Part shown: in pieces, positions 1 through 9,678 of the stretch
How positions within the stretch are numbered: position 1 is the stretch's first letter
Layout: the number at the start of each line of letters is the position of its first letter
Assembly (NCBI GenBank): GCA_902516465.1
Contig: CABXZD010000002.1
Span: 62,001-126,000, forward strand
Reading direction: 5' to 3'
From: an uncultured Pelagibacteraceae bacterium
Lineage (GTDB): Bacteria; Pseudomonadota; Alphaproteobacteria; Pelagibacterales; Pelagibacteraceae
Length of the DNA stretch: 64,000 bases
Translations under genes and position numbers: made by a program
The notes under the pieces: generated by a model
What the model saw: the letters and a program-made list of their open reading frames with translations, nothing else
What the model was told of the DNA's origin: nothing
The model's database searches: none

Positions 1-642
1 AGAAGCTCAATGGACAATAACTCAAAGTTTGAAATTATAGCTGGTGAGAGAAGGTGGTTAGCAGCAAGAAAAGCGGGCCTACATGATATTCCTGCTATAG
101 TCACAGAAGCTGATGATCTTAAATCTTTAGAGTTTGCGATTGTTGAAAATGTTCAACGAAATGATCTAAACCCTTTAGAAGAAGCCCAAGGATATAAAAG
201 ATTAATAGATGAATTTTCTTATGATCAGGAAAAAGTGTCTAAATTTATTGGTAAAAGTAGAAGCTATATTACTAATTCATTAAGGCTTTTAAGTTTGCCT
301 CAAGAAGTTTTAAAATTTATAGATGAAAAAAAAATAACGGTAGGCCATGGCAAAATTTTAGTGGGTCTAGATAATGCTTTATTTGTAGCAAATAAAATTA
401 TTGAAAAAAAGTTATCAGTAAGACAAGCAGAGAGTTTTGTAAAAATTTTTAAAAAAAATCCATCTATAAAAAAACTTCCAAAAGATCCAAATTTAAGAAG
501 TCTTGAACAAAATTTGTCTGAAAAAATTGGATTAAACGTCGTTATCAAAAATAATAAAAAAAATAAAGGAACAATTACTTTTGCTTTTCATGATAACGAA
601 CAGCTAAACAAAATTATTGATATAATAAAATCTAATTATTAA
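1..642 (+). CDS. parB: Chromosome-partitioning protein ParB, 3' part (5' end outside window)
   Basis: ParB binds centromere-like parS sites, loads as a CTP-dependent clamp and works with ParA in chromosome segregation. The open frame runs in from base 1, so the N-terminus is missing; the first ATG (position 10) is internal. The visible part starts in the CTP-binding core with the GERRWLAARKAG motif, followed by ENVQRNDLNPLEEA, both characteristic of ParB/Noc CTPase folds. A helix-turn-helix follows (KVSKFIGKSRSYITNSLRLL), then a short C-terminal dimerisation region. In alphaproteobacteria parB is normally last in gidA-gidB-parA-parB, which fits its being followed by an opposed gene. Its TAA stop shares bases with the stop of the convergent holA. 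Identification is secure; length is unknown. Confidence 0.95.
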   Translation, partial: RSSMDNNSKFEIIAGERRWLAARKAGLHDIPAIVTEADDLKSLEFAIVENVQRNDLNPLEEAQGYKRLIDEFSYDQEKVSKFIGKSRSYITNSLRLLSLPQEVLKFIDEKKITVGHGKILVGLDNALFVANKIIEKKLSVRQAESFVKIFKKNPSIKKLPKDPNLRSLEQNLSEKIGLNVVIKNNKKNKGTITFAFHDNEQLNKIIDIIKSNY

Positions 643-1628
643 TTCTCACAACATTGTTCTAAAATAAAATTAGTCACTAAATTTATTGATATTGTTGGAT
701 TTTTTTTTATTAATAATTCTAGCTTATTGGTTTGAAGTAATAAATTTTGTATCTTAGTTCTGTTTAAGGCTTTAATCTGCGATTTGATAATTTCTTTTTC
801 TTTCCAAAAAATCGGTGGTCTGAATTTTGATATCAAAGTATCTATGTTATCGCTTTGTGGAACTTCCGACGTTAGTTTTAATAATCTCTTTAGTTTATTT
901 AAAAAAATTCTCACAATTATAATGCAATCATCTGTTGAAAAATTATTTTCATTTAAAATATTTAAAGTTTTTTTTTTATTTTTTGCTAATGAATTATTTA
1001 CTAAATAAGAAAGATCGTAATTTTCAGCTAAATTGGTAATTTTCAATAAATCCTCAGTTGAAATTTTTTTATTTTTTAGACAAAAACTTTCTATTTTTTG
1101 AAGTTCATTTAAAAGATTTATCCTATCTCCGCTGCAGCGTTCTACTATTAAATTAATGTTATGTTGAGAAATATTAATATTTTTTCTTGCAAAAAAATCT
1201 AAGGCAATTCTAGCAAGTGTCAGATTATTATCTTCATAAAATGCTATACAAATAGTATTGTTGTTTTTTTCAAAAAAAGTTCGTAACTTAGATTTTTTTT
1301 CCAATATGTTTGAAGTCAAAATTATAGAGACTCCATTTATATTTAAATCCACTATTTCCTCTATTATATCTAAGATTTTATCTGTAACTCTAGAAATTAT
1401 AATTAATTTATCATCTTCAAAAAAAGATTGATTTGACATTGTTTCTCTAAATGAACTTTTATCTTTTATTACTTCAATCTCCTCATAAAAGTAAATATTT
1501 TTAGAGAGTTTTGGCTTTAAATTTGAATTTATAGTTTCGTCAATTAATCCTTGATTTTTTCCATAAAGTAAAAAGAATTTATTATTTTTGATATCTTTTT
1601 GGTTTATTTCATAGGATTTAATTATCAT
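639..1628 (-). CDS. holA: DNA polymerase III subunit delta
   Basis: HolA is the clamp-loader subunit that opens the beta sliding clamp. The 329-residue length is normal for the family. The N-terminus has the typical FLLYGKNQGLIDETI start of the AAA+-like domain (Walker residues are degenerate in delta), followed by the all-helical collar region. It is last in the minus-strand run leuS-lptE-holA, a conserved alphaproteobacterial order, and that context strengthens the call. The start lies 1 base after the lptE stop. It converges on parB with a 4-base reciprocal stop overlap. Sequence divergence is high, as expected in SAR11. Confidence 0.88.
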   Translation of the reverse strand: MIIKSYEINQKDIKNNKFFLLYGKNQGLIDETINSNLKPKLSKNIYFYEEIEVIKDKSSFRETMSNQSFFEDDKLIIISRVTDKILDIIEEIVDLNINGVSIILTSNILEKKSKLRTFFEKNNNTICIAFYEDNNLTLARIALDFFARKNINISQHNINLIVERCSGDRINLLNELQKIESFCLKNKKISTEDLLKITNLAENYDLSYLVNNSLAKNKKKTLNILNENNFSTDDCIIIVRIFLNKLKRLLKLTSEVPQSDNIDTLISKFRPPIFWKEKEIIKSQIKALNRTKIQNLLLQTNKLELLIKKNPTISINLVTNFILEQCCEN

Positions 1629-1629
1629 T

Positions 1630-2079
1630 TTAAAGATTAAAATAAATTATTAGTTTTTCAAAAATTTTATTTACTAAAATAGTTTCGACCTCATTTTGAT
1701 ACTCTGAAAGTTCAAATTTATTTTCGATGTTATTGTAAGAAAAGCTTTCATCAAAAGATTTGGAAGTAATTTTATTGTTCACATCTTCTATAGTTAGATT
1801 TATTTCAACAGTGGTTTTGAATGAATTAGCTTGACCTTTAGCATTTTTTGAAGTCTCAATGATTCTCTTTTTACTATCAATCTTTAGTTTAGAGTAGGTA
1901 AAATTCTGACTATCTTCTTTTAATCCTGAGATTGAAATAATTTTTCTATTAATGTTTTTTTCACCAGTTAATTCAATTTCTTTAAAAATTAGTTTATTTG
2001 ATTTGCTATCAACAAATATTGGTTGGTATCCACAACTGGATAATAGAAACAAAAAAATTATTATTTTTTTCTTAATCAT
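1630..2079 (-). CDS. lptE: LPS-assembly lipoprotein LptE
   Basis: LptE is the outer-membrane lipoprotein plug of the LptD/LptE translocon that delivers lipopolysaccharide to the cell surface. The 149-residue product has a lipoprotein signal peptide (Lys-rich start, hydrophobic stretch, [10 protein letters not shown]) with the lipobox Cys at about residue 16. CGYxP directly after the Cys is a hallmark of LptE. The rest is a short beta-rich domain. The position between leuS and holA is the canonical one. The start ATG overlaps the leuS stop by 4 bases, which suggests translational coupling. The call rests on motif and synteny; overall similarity in this family is low. Confidence 0.85.
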   Translation of the reverse strand: MIKKKIIIFLFLLSSCGYQPIFVDSKSNKLIFKEIELTGEKNINRKIISISGLKEDSQNFTYSKLKIDSKKRIIETSKNAKGQANSFKTTVEINLTIEDVNNKITSKSFDESFSYNNIENKFELSEYQNEVETILVNKIFEKLIIYFNL

Positions 2080-4625
2080 TTTACTAGAAGGTTTATTATT
2101 TTATCTTTAACGAATATTATCTTAAACACTTTTTTACTTTTAATATATTTATCAACTAATTTTAATTTTTTAATATATTCAAGCACTTCTTTTTCTTCTA
2201 CACCCTTTTTAAGTGAAATAATGTTTCTTTTTTTTCCATTAATTTGAATTACAATTTCTTTTACGCTTTTTTCAAGTAATTCTTTCTTAGGAGAAGGCCA
2301 CTCGGTATCATCATTTTCTCCAAGTATCTGTAAGCTCTCACTAGTTAAATGAGGTAAAACAGGTGTCATTATTATTAAAATTTTTTTAAAGTTAATTTTT
2401 AAATTTTCGTAATTAAGTTTTTTTTCTAATATTTTTTTGTAAAATGAATAAATTTCGTGAAATAATGCAATAATAACATTATATCTAAACTTTTCTAAAG
2501 AATTGTTTATTTTTTCAATTGTTTGGTTGGTGAAAATTTCTAATTCATCGTTTGAAAGTGCTTTTTTTTCCTTAACAAGATCATGAATCTCTTGATTCAT
2601 CGTCCAAAATTTTTGAATAAATTTATATGAAGATGACATACCACTATCTGACCATTGAATATCTTTTTCAGGAGGACTATCTGATAAAATAAATAGTCGT
2701 ACGGCGTCAGCTCCATACAACTCAATCATTTGTTCAGGGTCTATGGTATTTTTTTTTGATTTTGACATAGATTCTGATGAACCAACTGTAACTAATTTAT
2801 CAGGGTGATTTTTAATATAAAATTCTTTTCCATTCTCAGTTTCAACTTCACTTGGATTTACCCAATTACCATGGATATCTTTATATGTTTCATGACAAAC
2901 CATACCTTGAGTAAATAATCCTTTGAATGGTTCTGAAATTTTAAATTTTGGATTATCCAAATTTATTGCTCTTGTAAAAAATCTTGAGTACAAAAGATGT
3001 AATATTGCGTGTTCTACACCACCAATGTATTGATCAACAGGCATCCAATAATTTAAATCATTCTCCTCAAATTCTTTATCTTTATTATTTGCAGAGCAGA
3101 AACGAAGAAAATACCAAGAGGAGTCGACAAATGTGTCTAATGTATCAGTCTCTCTTACACATTTTTTTCCGTTAATTGTTAGGTGCTTCCAACTGTCATC
3201 AAAATTTAAAGGGTTACCTTTAGTGTTCAAGTTAATATTTTCAGGAAGTTTCACAGGTAAATCTTTTGTGGGAATTTTAATAATTTTATTATTCTCATCA
3301 TACGCAATAGGTATAGGACAACCCCAATATCTTTGTCTAGATATCCCCCAATCTTTAAGTCTATAGTTTATTTTTTTATTACCGATTTTTTTTTCTTCTA
3401 AAATTTTAATTGTTGAAGAAATAGAGCTTTCTGGAACTTTTAGACCATTTAAAAAATCTGAATTAATAATAATACCAGGTCCTGAATAAGCTTCATTTAA
3501 AACTTTAAAATTGTCATCCTGATCATGAGGTTTTACAACTGTTTTTATTTCTAAATCATATTTTTTTGCAAAATCAAAATCTCTTTGGTCATGCGCTGGA
3601 CAACCAAATACTGCACCAAAACCATAATCCATTAAAACGAAATTGGCAAAATAAACTGGGACTTTGTTATTTTGATCTAAAGGATTGATTGCAAATAAAT
3701 TTGTCTTAAATCCAATTTTATCAGCTTGAGCGATAGATTCTTCGGTAGTTCCTGTTTTTGAACACTCCTCTTTAAATTTCAGAAAATCTTTATTTTGTGA
3801 GTAAAATTTAGCTATAGGATGGTCTACCGAAACAGCTAGGAAGGAGAAACCAAATAAAGTATCTGGTCGGGTCGTAAAGCATTTAATCAAATTAATTTCT
3901 TTAGAGCCTTCTATTTTAAAGTTTATTTCGCAACCAAATGATTTTCCGATCCAATTTTTTTGCATTGTTTTGACTTTTGCAGGCCACTCATCCAATTTGT
4001 TTAGGTCATCTAGAAGCTGTTCTGAAAATTTTGATATTTTAAAAAACCATTGGTTTAATTTTTTTCTCTGTACTGTTGCTCCCGATCTCCAGCCCTTACC
4101 ATCAATCACTTGTTCATTTGCTAATACAGTTTTATCGATAGGATCCCAATTTACATAACTCTCTTTTCTGTAAACTAAACCTTTATCGTATAATTCTAAA
4201 AAAATCTTTTGCTGATGTTTATAATACTCTGGAGAACAAGTAGAAATTTCCCTATCCCAATCAATTGAAAGACCCAATTTTCTTAGTTGACTCTTCATCG
4301 TTTTAATATTTTTTTCGGTCCAATCTTTAGGATCTAAATTATTTTCTCTTGCTGCATTTTCTGCAGGCATACCAAATGAGTCCCAGCCCATAGGATGCAA
4401 AACATTAAAATTTTTTGCGTTTTTATAACGAGCCAAAACATCACCAATAGTATAATTTCTCACATGACCCATATGAATTTTTCCTGAAGGGTATGGAAAC
4501 ATTTCGAGACAATAAAATTTTTGTTTTTTTTTATCTAATTTTGCTTTAAAAGATTTGTTTTCCTCCCAAAACTCTTGCCATTTTTTTTCTATTTTCTTAA
4601 AGTTATATCTTGTTGAGTTTGACAT
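2076..4625 (-). CDS. leuS: Leucyl-tRNA synthetase
   Basis: A class Ia aminoacyl-tRNA synthetase that charges tRNA-Leu and edits mischarged products. The product has 849 residues, the usual bacterial length. Visible signatures are the HIGH-type motif HMGH in [19 protein letters not shown] near residue 50, a CP1 editing domain with a conserved [12 protein letters not shown] segment near residue 343, the KMSKS-type MSKSK near residue 620, and a C-terminal anticodon-binding and LeuS-specific region. It heads a minus-strand operon with lptE and holA. Nothing is missing. Confidence 0.98.
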   Translation of the reverse strand: MSNSTRYNFKKIEKKWQEFWEENKSFKAKLDKKKQKFYCLEMFPYPSGKIHMGHVRNYTIGDVLARYKNAKNFNVLHPMGWDSFGMPAENAARENNLDPKDWTEKNIKTMKSQLRKLGLSIDWDREISTCSPEYYKHQQKIFLELYDKGLVYRKESYVNWDPIDKTVLANEQVIDGKGWRSGATVQRKKLNQWFFKISKFSEQLLDDLNKLDEWPAKVKTMQKNWIGKSFGCEINFKIEGSKEINLIKCFTTRPDTLFGFSFLAVSVDHPIAKFYSQNKDFLKFKEECSKTGTTEESIAQADKIGFKTNLFAINPLDQNNKVPVYFANFVLMDYGFGAVFGCPAHDQRDFDFAKKYDLEIKTVVKPHDQDDNFKVLNEAYSGPGIIINSDFLNGLKVPESSISSTIKILEEKKIGNKKINYRLKDWGISRQRYWGCPIPIAYDENNKIIKIPTKDLPVKLPENINLNTKGNPLNFDDSWKHLTINGKKCVRETDTLDTFVDSSWYFLRFCSANNKDKEFEENDLNYWMPVDQYIGGVEHAILHLLYSRFFTRAINLDNPKFKISEPFKGLFTQGMVCHETYKDIHGNWVNPSEVETENGKEFYIKNHPDKLVTVGSSESMSKSKKNTIDPEQMIELYGADAVRLFILSDSPPEKDIQWSDSGMSSSYKFIQKFWTMNQEIHDLVKEKKALSNDELEIFTNQTIEKINNSLEKFRYNVIIALFHEIYSFYKKILEKKLNYENLKINFKKILIIMTPVLPHLTSESLQILGENDDTEWPSPKKELLEKSVKEIVIQINGKKRNIISLKKGVEEKEVLEYIKKLKLVDKYIKSKKVFKIIFVKDKIINLLVK

Positions 4626-4647
4626 TAGAATTTTAATATTAAATATA

Positions 4648-5187
4648 TTAGAAGTCTTTAGGTATAAACACGTCTGAGTTTTTTTCTTTTGTTTTGGCTA
4701 AATCAAATTTTTCTAACTCAGCTGCTTTTTTTAAAATTGTTAATTTTATTTCGTTGTTGGTTGAATTTTCAATACTTGTTATTTTACAGTTATCATAAGA
4801 CAAGCATTGTTTTTTATGAATTATTATTTTAAGTGCATCAGATCTTATTTCGTTAGTTAAGAATCTAACTGCTATTTTAATCTCTTCATCGGATCCTTCC
4901 TCACTAAACCAGTCGGTAACAATTATTCCTCCACCATAATCCACAACACCCAATGGGGCGAAACTTAATTTCTCCATTGCAGCTCTCCACATAGGATTGG
5001 CTGATGAAAAAAGAAAATCTCCTCCCTTTTTATTTAAAGATCCAAGCCTAAAACCTCGACCTTCCTCCATATTTTTTTTAACCCTTTCCTGAGCATTTAC
5101 AGGATTTTTTCTTGCATCAGAATATTTGTAAATTCCGCACGAACTTGTAAAAATCAACATACTTATTAGAGCAAATAGCTTTTTCAT
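4648..5187 (-). CDS. DUF3576-family lipoprotein
   Basis: A 179-residue predicted lipoprotein. I chose the ATG at 5187 because it gives a clean lipoprotein signal ([18 protein letters not shown], Cys near residue 17). The frame stays open to 5265, but the extra 26 residues would bury the signal. The mature protein begins with [17 protein letters not shown] and has a [24 protein letters not shown] segment typical of DUF3576 proteins, which sit next to leuS in many alphaproteobacteria. No catalytic motif is evident. Function is unknown; an envelope role is likely from the lipobox and the lptE/leuS neighbourhood. Confidence 0.85.
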   Translation of the reverse strand: MKKLFALISMLIFTSSCGIYKYSDARKNPVNAQERVKKNMEEGRGFRLGSLNKKGGDFLFSSANPMWRAAMEKLSFAPLGVVDYGGGIIVTDWFSEEGSDEEIKIAVRFLTNEIRSDALKIIIHKKQCLSYDNCKITSIENSTNNEIKLTILKKAAELEKFDLAKTKEKNSDVFIPKDF

Positions 5188-5356
5188 AAAATTATATGGT
5201 TTTATTGTAATAATAGCTAAATTAGGTAATTTAAAGAGGTATTTCATTGTGTGATATAATAGCAACAGTAATTAAGAATTTGAGTGTTTTGGCTATTATT
5301 TGTTTAAAAATGGGTTTTTAGTAATAATTTACCATCATTCATATATGAAAAATAAC

Positions 5357-5364
5357 TTAAGGAG
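5357..5364 (+). promoter_or_regulatory. Strong Shine-Dalgarno site of the porin gene
   Basis: TTAAGGAG ends 6 bases before the ATG at 5371. Most genes in this window have weak or no SD, so this full anti-SD match stands out and fits very high expression. The 183-base divergent gap (5188-5370) should also hold the porin promoter, but I cannot fix its -35/-10 with confidence. Confidence 0.7.
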
Positions 5365-5370
5365 AAAATT

Positions 5371-6372
5371 ATGGATAAACTTAAAAAAGTAGGTCTTACA
5401 GCTTTAGCTGGATCTCTTGCAGCAGTTTCAGCTAATGCAGCTGAAATGTCTGTTAGTGGTGCTACTTTGTTGACTTATACATCCGAGGATGAAACTGAGA
5501 CAACAGGTAACCCATTTGGTATGAAAACAAACTTAGCATTCACAGCTTCAGGCGATGTGAACGGCTACACTGTATCTTACTTACAAGCTTCAGTTGACCA
5601 ATTTGCTGGTATGTCATCAGCTAGATTGTCAGTTGATATGGGAGATATGGGTACAATTGCATTTGACCAAGGTTCAGGCTCAGGTCTTAAAACAATTGAT
5701 GATAAAACACCGACAGCTGCTGAAGAAATCTGGGATGGTCTAGATGGTCTTACAGTGGGTGGTTTAGTTGGTGCAGCTGGTAGTACAGGTGTATTTAACT
5801 ACATTAACACATTTGCAGGTATTACTGTAAATGCTGCTGCTAGAAGAGGTTCAGGTACAGCAAACTCTGACGGATCTTCTTCTGGTACAGGTCAAAGTGC
5901 AGCTGATATAGCTTTAACTGGTTCTGGTGACTTGATGGGCGTAGATGGCCTAGCATGGGGAATTGGTTATGGTGAAGCTGAAGCAGGCGAGCAAGCTAAT
6001 ACAGCTGGAACAACAGGTAGCAATAACGAACACTCAACAGTGTTTGCTAACTACTCTGCTGGTCCTGTAACATTTGGTTACCAAATCTCAAGAATCGCTA
6101 ATGTTGGTAATGGAGCTACTGATGAGAATGTTGATCAGTGGGGACTTGCATTTAACGTTAACGACAATCTTTCAGTATCTTATGGTGAAAGAGAAGTTGA
6201 GTTCGAAAAATCAAGTGCTACAAATGTGACTGAAAAAGGTGATGGTGTTGCTATAGCATACACTATGGGTTCAATGAAAATTGCTGGTAACAGAAACGAA
6301 GTTGCTAACAATGGTGGAACAACTGGAAGTGACGATTCAATGACTGAAATCGCTCTTTCATTTGCATTCTAA
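5371..6372 (+). CDS. Outer-membrane porin, SAR11 type
   Basis: A 333-residue beta-barrel protein that should form passive diffusion channels in the outer membrane. It has a Sec signal peptide with cleavage after ...AVSANA (about residue 23), alternating amphipathic strands rich in Gly, Ala, Ser and Thr, and a C-terminal LSFAF with terminal Phe, the usual recognition signal for barrel assembly. It resembles the gram-negative porin_4 group in its start (AEMSVSGATLLTYTSED). Base composition is clearly less AT-rich than its neighbours and codon choice is restricted (GGT, GCT, ACA), as in highly expressed genes. It is monocistronic: strong SD in front, strong terminator behind. Confidence 0.88.
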   Translation: MDKLKKVGLTALAGSLAAVSANAAEMSVSGATLLTYTSEDETETTGNPFGMKTNLAFTASGDVNGYTVSYLQASVDQFAGMSSARLSVDMGDMGTIAFDQGSGSGLKTIDDKTPTAAEEIWDGLDGLTVGGLVGAAGSTGVFNYINTFAGITVNAAARRGSGTANSDGSSSGTGQSAADIALTGSGDLMGVDGLAWGIGYGEAEAGEQANTAGTTGSNNEHSTVFANYSAGPVTFGYQISRIANVGNGATDENVDQWGLAFNVNDNLSVSYGEREVEFEKSSATNVTEKGDGVAIAYTMGSMKIAGNRNEVANNGGTTGSDDSMTEIALSFAF

Positions 6373-6395
6373 TCATTAGAACACTTTAAAAATTT

Positions 6396-6430
6396 AAAAA
6401 GCCCCAACAAAAGTTGGGGCTTTTTTTTTA
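6396..6430. terminator. Bidirectional rho-independent terminator
   Basis: Stem AAAAAGCCCCAAC / GTTGGGGCTTTTT with an AAAA loop, followed by a T-run on the plus strand. On the minus strand the flanking A-rich bases also give a U-tract. It lies between the convergent porin (ends 6372) and TPR-sulfotransferase (stop codon at 6428-6430, within the T-run) and can serve both. It is the strongest terminator in the window. Confidence 0.93.
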
Positions 6431-7978
6431 CCTTAATTTATCTAGAGTTCTTAAATACTTACTGTATTTTTCAAAAGAATTAATCGAAGTTTTGTAAATT
6501 GGCTGTCTTGCTTGTGCTGTACTCATTGTTTTGATAGGGGTTTTATTTTCGTAAAATGATAAACATTTTTGGTCAAAATTTAAATCACAGAATTCTAAAA
6601 TCTTTCTAACCTCATTGATATTGTCAGATACTAAATTCTCGTATTTTATGTCCAATATTGAATTTTTATACTTTGATTTCCAAAAATTCATCAAATCAGA
6701 GTATTGATTATAATATCGAACCAAGTCATCTTGATCATATGAAAAGTAAAGCCCGCCTTCAAATAAATTTTTAAAAATTGACAGACAATTATTTTTTGGG
6801 TCTCTATAACAATGAATTATCTTAGCTTTTGGAAATATTAATTTAATAAAACCTATCCACCTAAAATTAAGGGGCGCTTTATCCGTTATATATTCTTCTT
6901 GAATTCTAAAATTTTTAATAAAACTTAAATATTCTTTTTTTAATTTATCTAACAATAAAGGATTATTGTTTATTTTTTCTAATAAGTTGATGATTTCTTT
7001 TTCCTCACTTATAAAATTATCCTTAATAATTTTTGAAAGTATAGGCAATTCTCCGCATCCAAAGACATTGCTATGAGAAGATATTATCTGTTCTACTAGA
7101 GAAGTTCCAGATCTTGGCATTCCTAATATAAAAATTATTTTATCTTCTATGTTTGAAGAGTTGATATTTGTATCAAAATTGTCAAATTGTTTTTTTATAT
7201 TTTTAATTAAATTAATATCATTTGCAACATTGTATTTACTAAGGCTTTTTTTTAATTTATTACCTAACATCATATATTCAGCAGCTGCCTTTATGTTTTT
7301 AAGATCTTCCTCTGCTTTTGATAAAGAAAAATATATGTCAACCATCTCAAATGATTCCGGATTTATTTCATTAATTTTTTTTTTTAAGCTTATATAATGA
7401 GAGTCATTTTCCTGATATTTTTTTGATTGACTTATTAAATGATCAGCACGTGTAAAATTAGGATTGATTTCAAGAGTTTTTGAAGAGTAATTAATAGCTT
7501 TTTCAAAATTTCCAATTCCTTGATGAGCTAAAGCTAATGAATAATATACAATTGGATTATTATTATTAATCATTAGTGCTTTTTCATAAAGTTTGATTGC
7601 TTCTTCAAATTGATTTACATCTCTTTTTAAATTTCCAAGATTGATAAAAGCATTCAAATATTTTTTATTAATATTAATAATCTTTAAATATAGATTTTCT
7701 GCTAATTCAAATTGTAAAAGATTTTTGTAAGTCATAGCTAAATTATTCATTATAGCTATGTTGTTATGGTCTAGTTTTAAACCTTTTTCAAAAAAGCCTC
7801 GTGCTTCAGAGTGTGCTCCAGAATTTTGATAAGCTGATCCAATTAAATTATACAAAATTACATATTCAGGATTCTTTTTTAGTAAAATTTTTCCTTTGTT
7901 GATGACTTCAATAAAATTTTTTGCATTAAAATGATTTATTAAAATCTGTATCTGTATTGATATATCCTTATTATTCAT
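6428..7978 (-). CDS. TPR-repeat sulfotransferase
   Basis: A 516-residue two-part protein. Residues 1 to about 190 form tetratricopeptide repeats (units such as AFINLGNLKRDVNQFEEAIKL and PIVYYSLALAHQGIGNFEKA). After a helical linker comes a PAPS-dependent sulfotransferase domain: the 5'-phosphosulfate-binding loop ILGMPRSGTSLVEQI near residue 288 and the 3'-phosphate-binding HCYRDPKNNCLSIF near residue 388. It should transfer sulfate from PAPS to an unknown hydroxyl; there is no signal peptide, so the predicted location is cytosolic. TPR-sulfotransferases are common in marine alphaproteobacteria, but the acceptor is not known. The upstream gene on the same strand (ThiE-like) ends 3 bases before its start. 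Confidence 0.9.
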   Translation of the reverse strand: MNNKDISIQIQILINHFNAKNFIEVINKGKILLKKNPEYVILYNLIGSAYQNSGAHSEARGFFEKGLKLDHNNIAIMNNLAMTYKNLLQFELAENLYLKIININKKYLNAFINLGNLKRDVNQFEEAIKLYEKALMINNNNPIVYYSLALAHQGIGNFEKAINYSSKTLEINPNFTRADHLISQSKKYQENDSHYISLKKKINEINPESFEMVDIYFSLSKAEEDLKNIKAAAEYMMLGNKLKKSLSKYNVANDINLIKNIKKQFDNFDTNINSSNIEDKIIFILGMPRSGTSLVEQIISSHSNVFGCGELPILSKIIKDNFISEEKEIINLLEKINNNPLLLDKLKKEYLSFIKNFRIQEEYITDKAPLNFRWIGFIKLIFPKAKIIHCYRDPKNNCLSIFKNLFEGGLYFSYDQDDLVRYYNQYSDLMNFWKSKYKNSILDIKYENLVSDNINEVRKILEFCDLNFDQKCLSFYENKTPIKTMSTAQARQPIYKTSINSFEKYSKYLRTLDKLR

Positions 7979-7981
7979 TTT

Positions 7982-8521
7982 TTAGCTATTTTTAAAATAA
8001 GATATCCCAGAAAAACCATATGCGTTAGTCATTTTTAATCTTTTTAAATTCTTTTTATTTATTCCTCCTAAAGCTACTGTTTTCTTGTCAGTTAAAATTG
8101 ACAATGAATTAAACCTTATTATTTCTAAACACCTTTTATAATTTTTTGTTTTAAACAAAGGTGATATAAAAATAACTTCAGCACCCTGCTTTTCTTTTTT
8201 TTTTATTTCAGAAACATTGTGTGCAGATCCTAATATCAAAAATTTTTTTTTAAATTTATATTTGTTTGATTGAAAATTTTTATTAAAAGCTGGTATATAA
8301 ACTCCATCCAAATCAAGATTAATAGCTAATTTTGCATGATTTGCTAAATATAGTTTTTGATGTTTTTTTTTACATAATTCTTTAGTTTTAAGAATAACAT
8401 CTTTATCGTAACTCTTTTCGTAATTTCTAAAAATAATTCCTATGTTTTTGTTAAATTTTAAAATTTCTTCTTTTTTATAGTCTGAAATAAAAGTAAATAT
8501 ATAAGGAATTTTTTTATGCAT
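7982..8521 (-). CDS. Thiamine-phosphate-synthase-like (ThiE/TenI superfamily) protein
   Basis: A 179-residue TIM-barrel protein of the ThiE/TenI superfamily. Visible are an early barrel strand (PYIFTFISDY), a GSAHNVSEIKKKEKQGAEVIFISPLF segment typical of the phosphate-side strands, and VALGGINKKNLKRL followed by GFSGISYF near the C-terminus. It is short for ThiE (usually about 200-220) and lacks a clear pyrophosphate-binding DDR motif, so it may be TenI-like or a reduced ThiE and not a proven synthase. Its ATG forms the palindrome ATGCAT with the divergent yggS start. Confidence 0.75.
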   Translation of the reverse strand: MHKKIPYIFTFISDYKKEEILKFNKNIGIIFRNYEKSYDKDVILKTKELCKKKHQKLYLANHAKLAINLDLDGVYIPAFNKNFQSNKYKFKKKFLILGSAHNVSEIKKKEKQGAEVIFISPLFKTKNYKRCLEIIRFNSLSILTDKKTVALGGINKKNLKRLKMTNAYGFSGISYFKNS

Positions 8522-9172
8522 AAAAGTATAAGTAATTTAATCGATATCAAAAGAGAAATAAATTTAAATAATTCAGATAAGGACTCCAAAGTAAAAGTTA
8601 TTGCTGTGAGCAAAACGTTCTCTATGAAAAATATTTCTCCTTTAATAAATTTTGGACATAGTGATTTTGGGGAAAATAAAGTACAAGAAGCAGTAGAGAA
8701 GTGGTCTGAGCTTAAAACTGTAAAAAATGATATAAATTTACATATGGTAGGAAAACTCCAAACAAATAAAGTCAAACAAGCAGTCCAGATATTTGATTAT
8801 ATCCACTCATTAGACTCATTAAAATTAGCTAATAAAATTTCTCGAGAACAAAATAAAATTAATAAAAGTGTAAAAATTTTCATACAAATTAATGTAGGAA
8901 ATGAGAATCAAAAAGGTGGTATTAGTTTTGAAGATTTACCTAATTTTTATAGATCTTGTATAGATCAGTTTAATCTTAAAATAATTGGCTTAATGTGTTT
9001 ACCACCAAATGACATTGACCCGTCAGCTTATTTTAAAAAAATGAGGGAGACTGCAAATTCTTTATCTTTAAAAGAATTGAGCATGGGCATGTCGTCTGAT
9101 TATTTAACAGCTGTAAAATATAATTCTAGTTATATAAGAGTGGGAACCAAAATTTTTGGAGAGCGTAGTTAA
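8516..9172 (+). CDS. yggS: YggS/PLPBP-family pyridoxal-phosphate homeostasis protein
   Basis: A 218-residue member of the PLP-binding-protein family, which carries PLP and buffers B6 and amino-acid metabolism without a known catalytic reaction. The PLP-linking Lys is K33 in VIAVSKTFS. Other family motifs: FGENKVQEAVEKW, HMVGKLQTNKVKQAV, IQINVGNENQKGG and a C-terminal LSMGMSSDYLTAV with the phosphate-binding Ser residues, then VRVGTKIFGER-like RVGTKIFGERS. An AAGGA SD (8503-8507) lies inside the divergent ThiE-like gene. The stop overlaps the stop of the convergent YkuD gene (TTAA). Confidence 0.94.
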   Translation: MHKSISNLIDIKREINLNNSDKDSKVKVIAVSKTFSMKNISPLINFGHSDFGENKVQEAVEKWSELKTVKNDINLHMVGKLQTNKVKQAVQIFDYIHSLDSLKLANKISREQNKINKSVKIFIQINVGNENQKGGISFEDLPNFYRSCIDQFNLKIIGLMCLPPNDIDPSAYFKKMRETANSLSLKELSMGMSSDYLTAVKYNSSYIRVGTKIFGERS

Positions 9173-9678
9173 ACAATTTTTATTTTCGTTTTTTTATTAA
9201 TTAACTTAATTAATATTAAAAAATCATTTTTCTTCAAAGCAATACACCCGTCAGTATATTTATAATTATTTGTTAAGTGAATAAAAATTGCACTTCCTTT
9301 ACCAGGAATAATCTTTTTTGAATTATATTGAATTGGAATTAAAAAATCATATTTATTGTCATTTCTATAAAGTTTTTCACATTTAATATTTTCATTAATT
9401 TGAACTAATTTGTTGTAATTTTTTTTATTATAAACATCATCGCACCAACCCATTTCTTTATTTATTGGTATACACTTTATTTTTGTTTTCGGTTTTTTAT
9501 GTTTATCATTTCGAAAATAGAGATTGCCAAGATCATAAGTTCCCTTAGGGGTTTTCTTATCTCCCTCAAGTTTATTCTTGGTAATACCCTTTTTTCCTAA
9601 AGAACATCTAAACTTAAATTCATCAAAAATAAGAGTTTCTTTATTTTTAACCAATATTGACATATTTTTATTATACAT
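9169..9678 (-). CDS. YkuD-family L,D-transpeptidase-like protein
   Basis: A 169-residue protein (164 if it starts at the internal ATG at 9663). It carries the YkuD-type signature FIHLTNNYKYTDGCIALKK, with the catalytic His and Cys of L,D-transpeptidases near residues 133-146, preceded by EGDKKTPKGTY and a conserved GWCDD, as in the short YkuD proteins of alphaproteobacteria. These may crosslink peptidoglycan or tether outer-membrane proteins. No signal peptide is visible, unlike classical periplasmic L,D-transpeptidases, so export is unclear. The start is uncertain: 9678 overlaps the divergent regulator start, 9663 leaves a 13-base gap. Confidence 0.83.
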   Translation of the reverse strand: MYNKNMSILVKNKETLIFDEFKFRCSLGKKGITKNKLEGDKKTPKGTYDLGNLYFRNDKHKKPKTKIKCIPINKEMGWCDDVYNKKNYNKLVQINENIKCEKLYRNDNKYDFLIPIQYNSKKIIPGKGSAIFIHLTNNYKYTDGCIALKKNDFLILIKLINKKTKIKIV

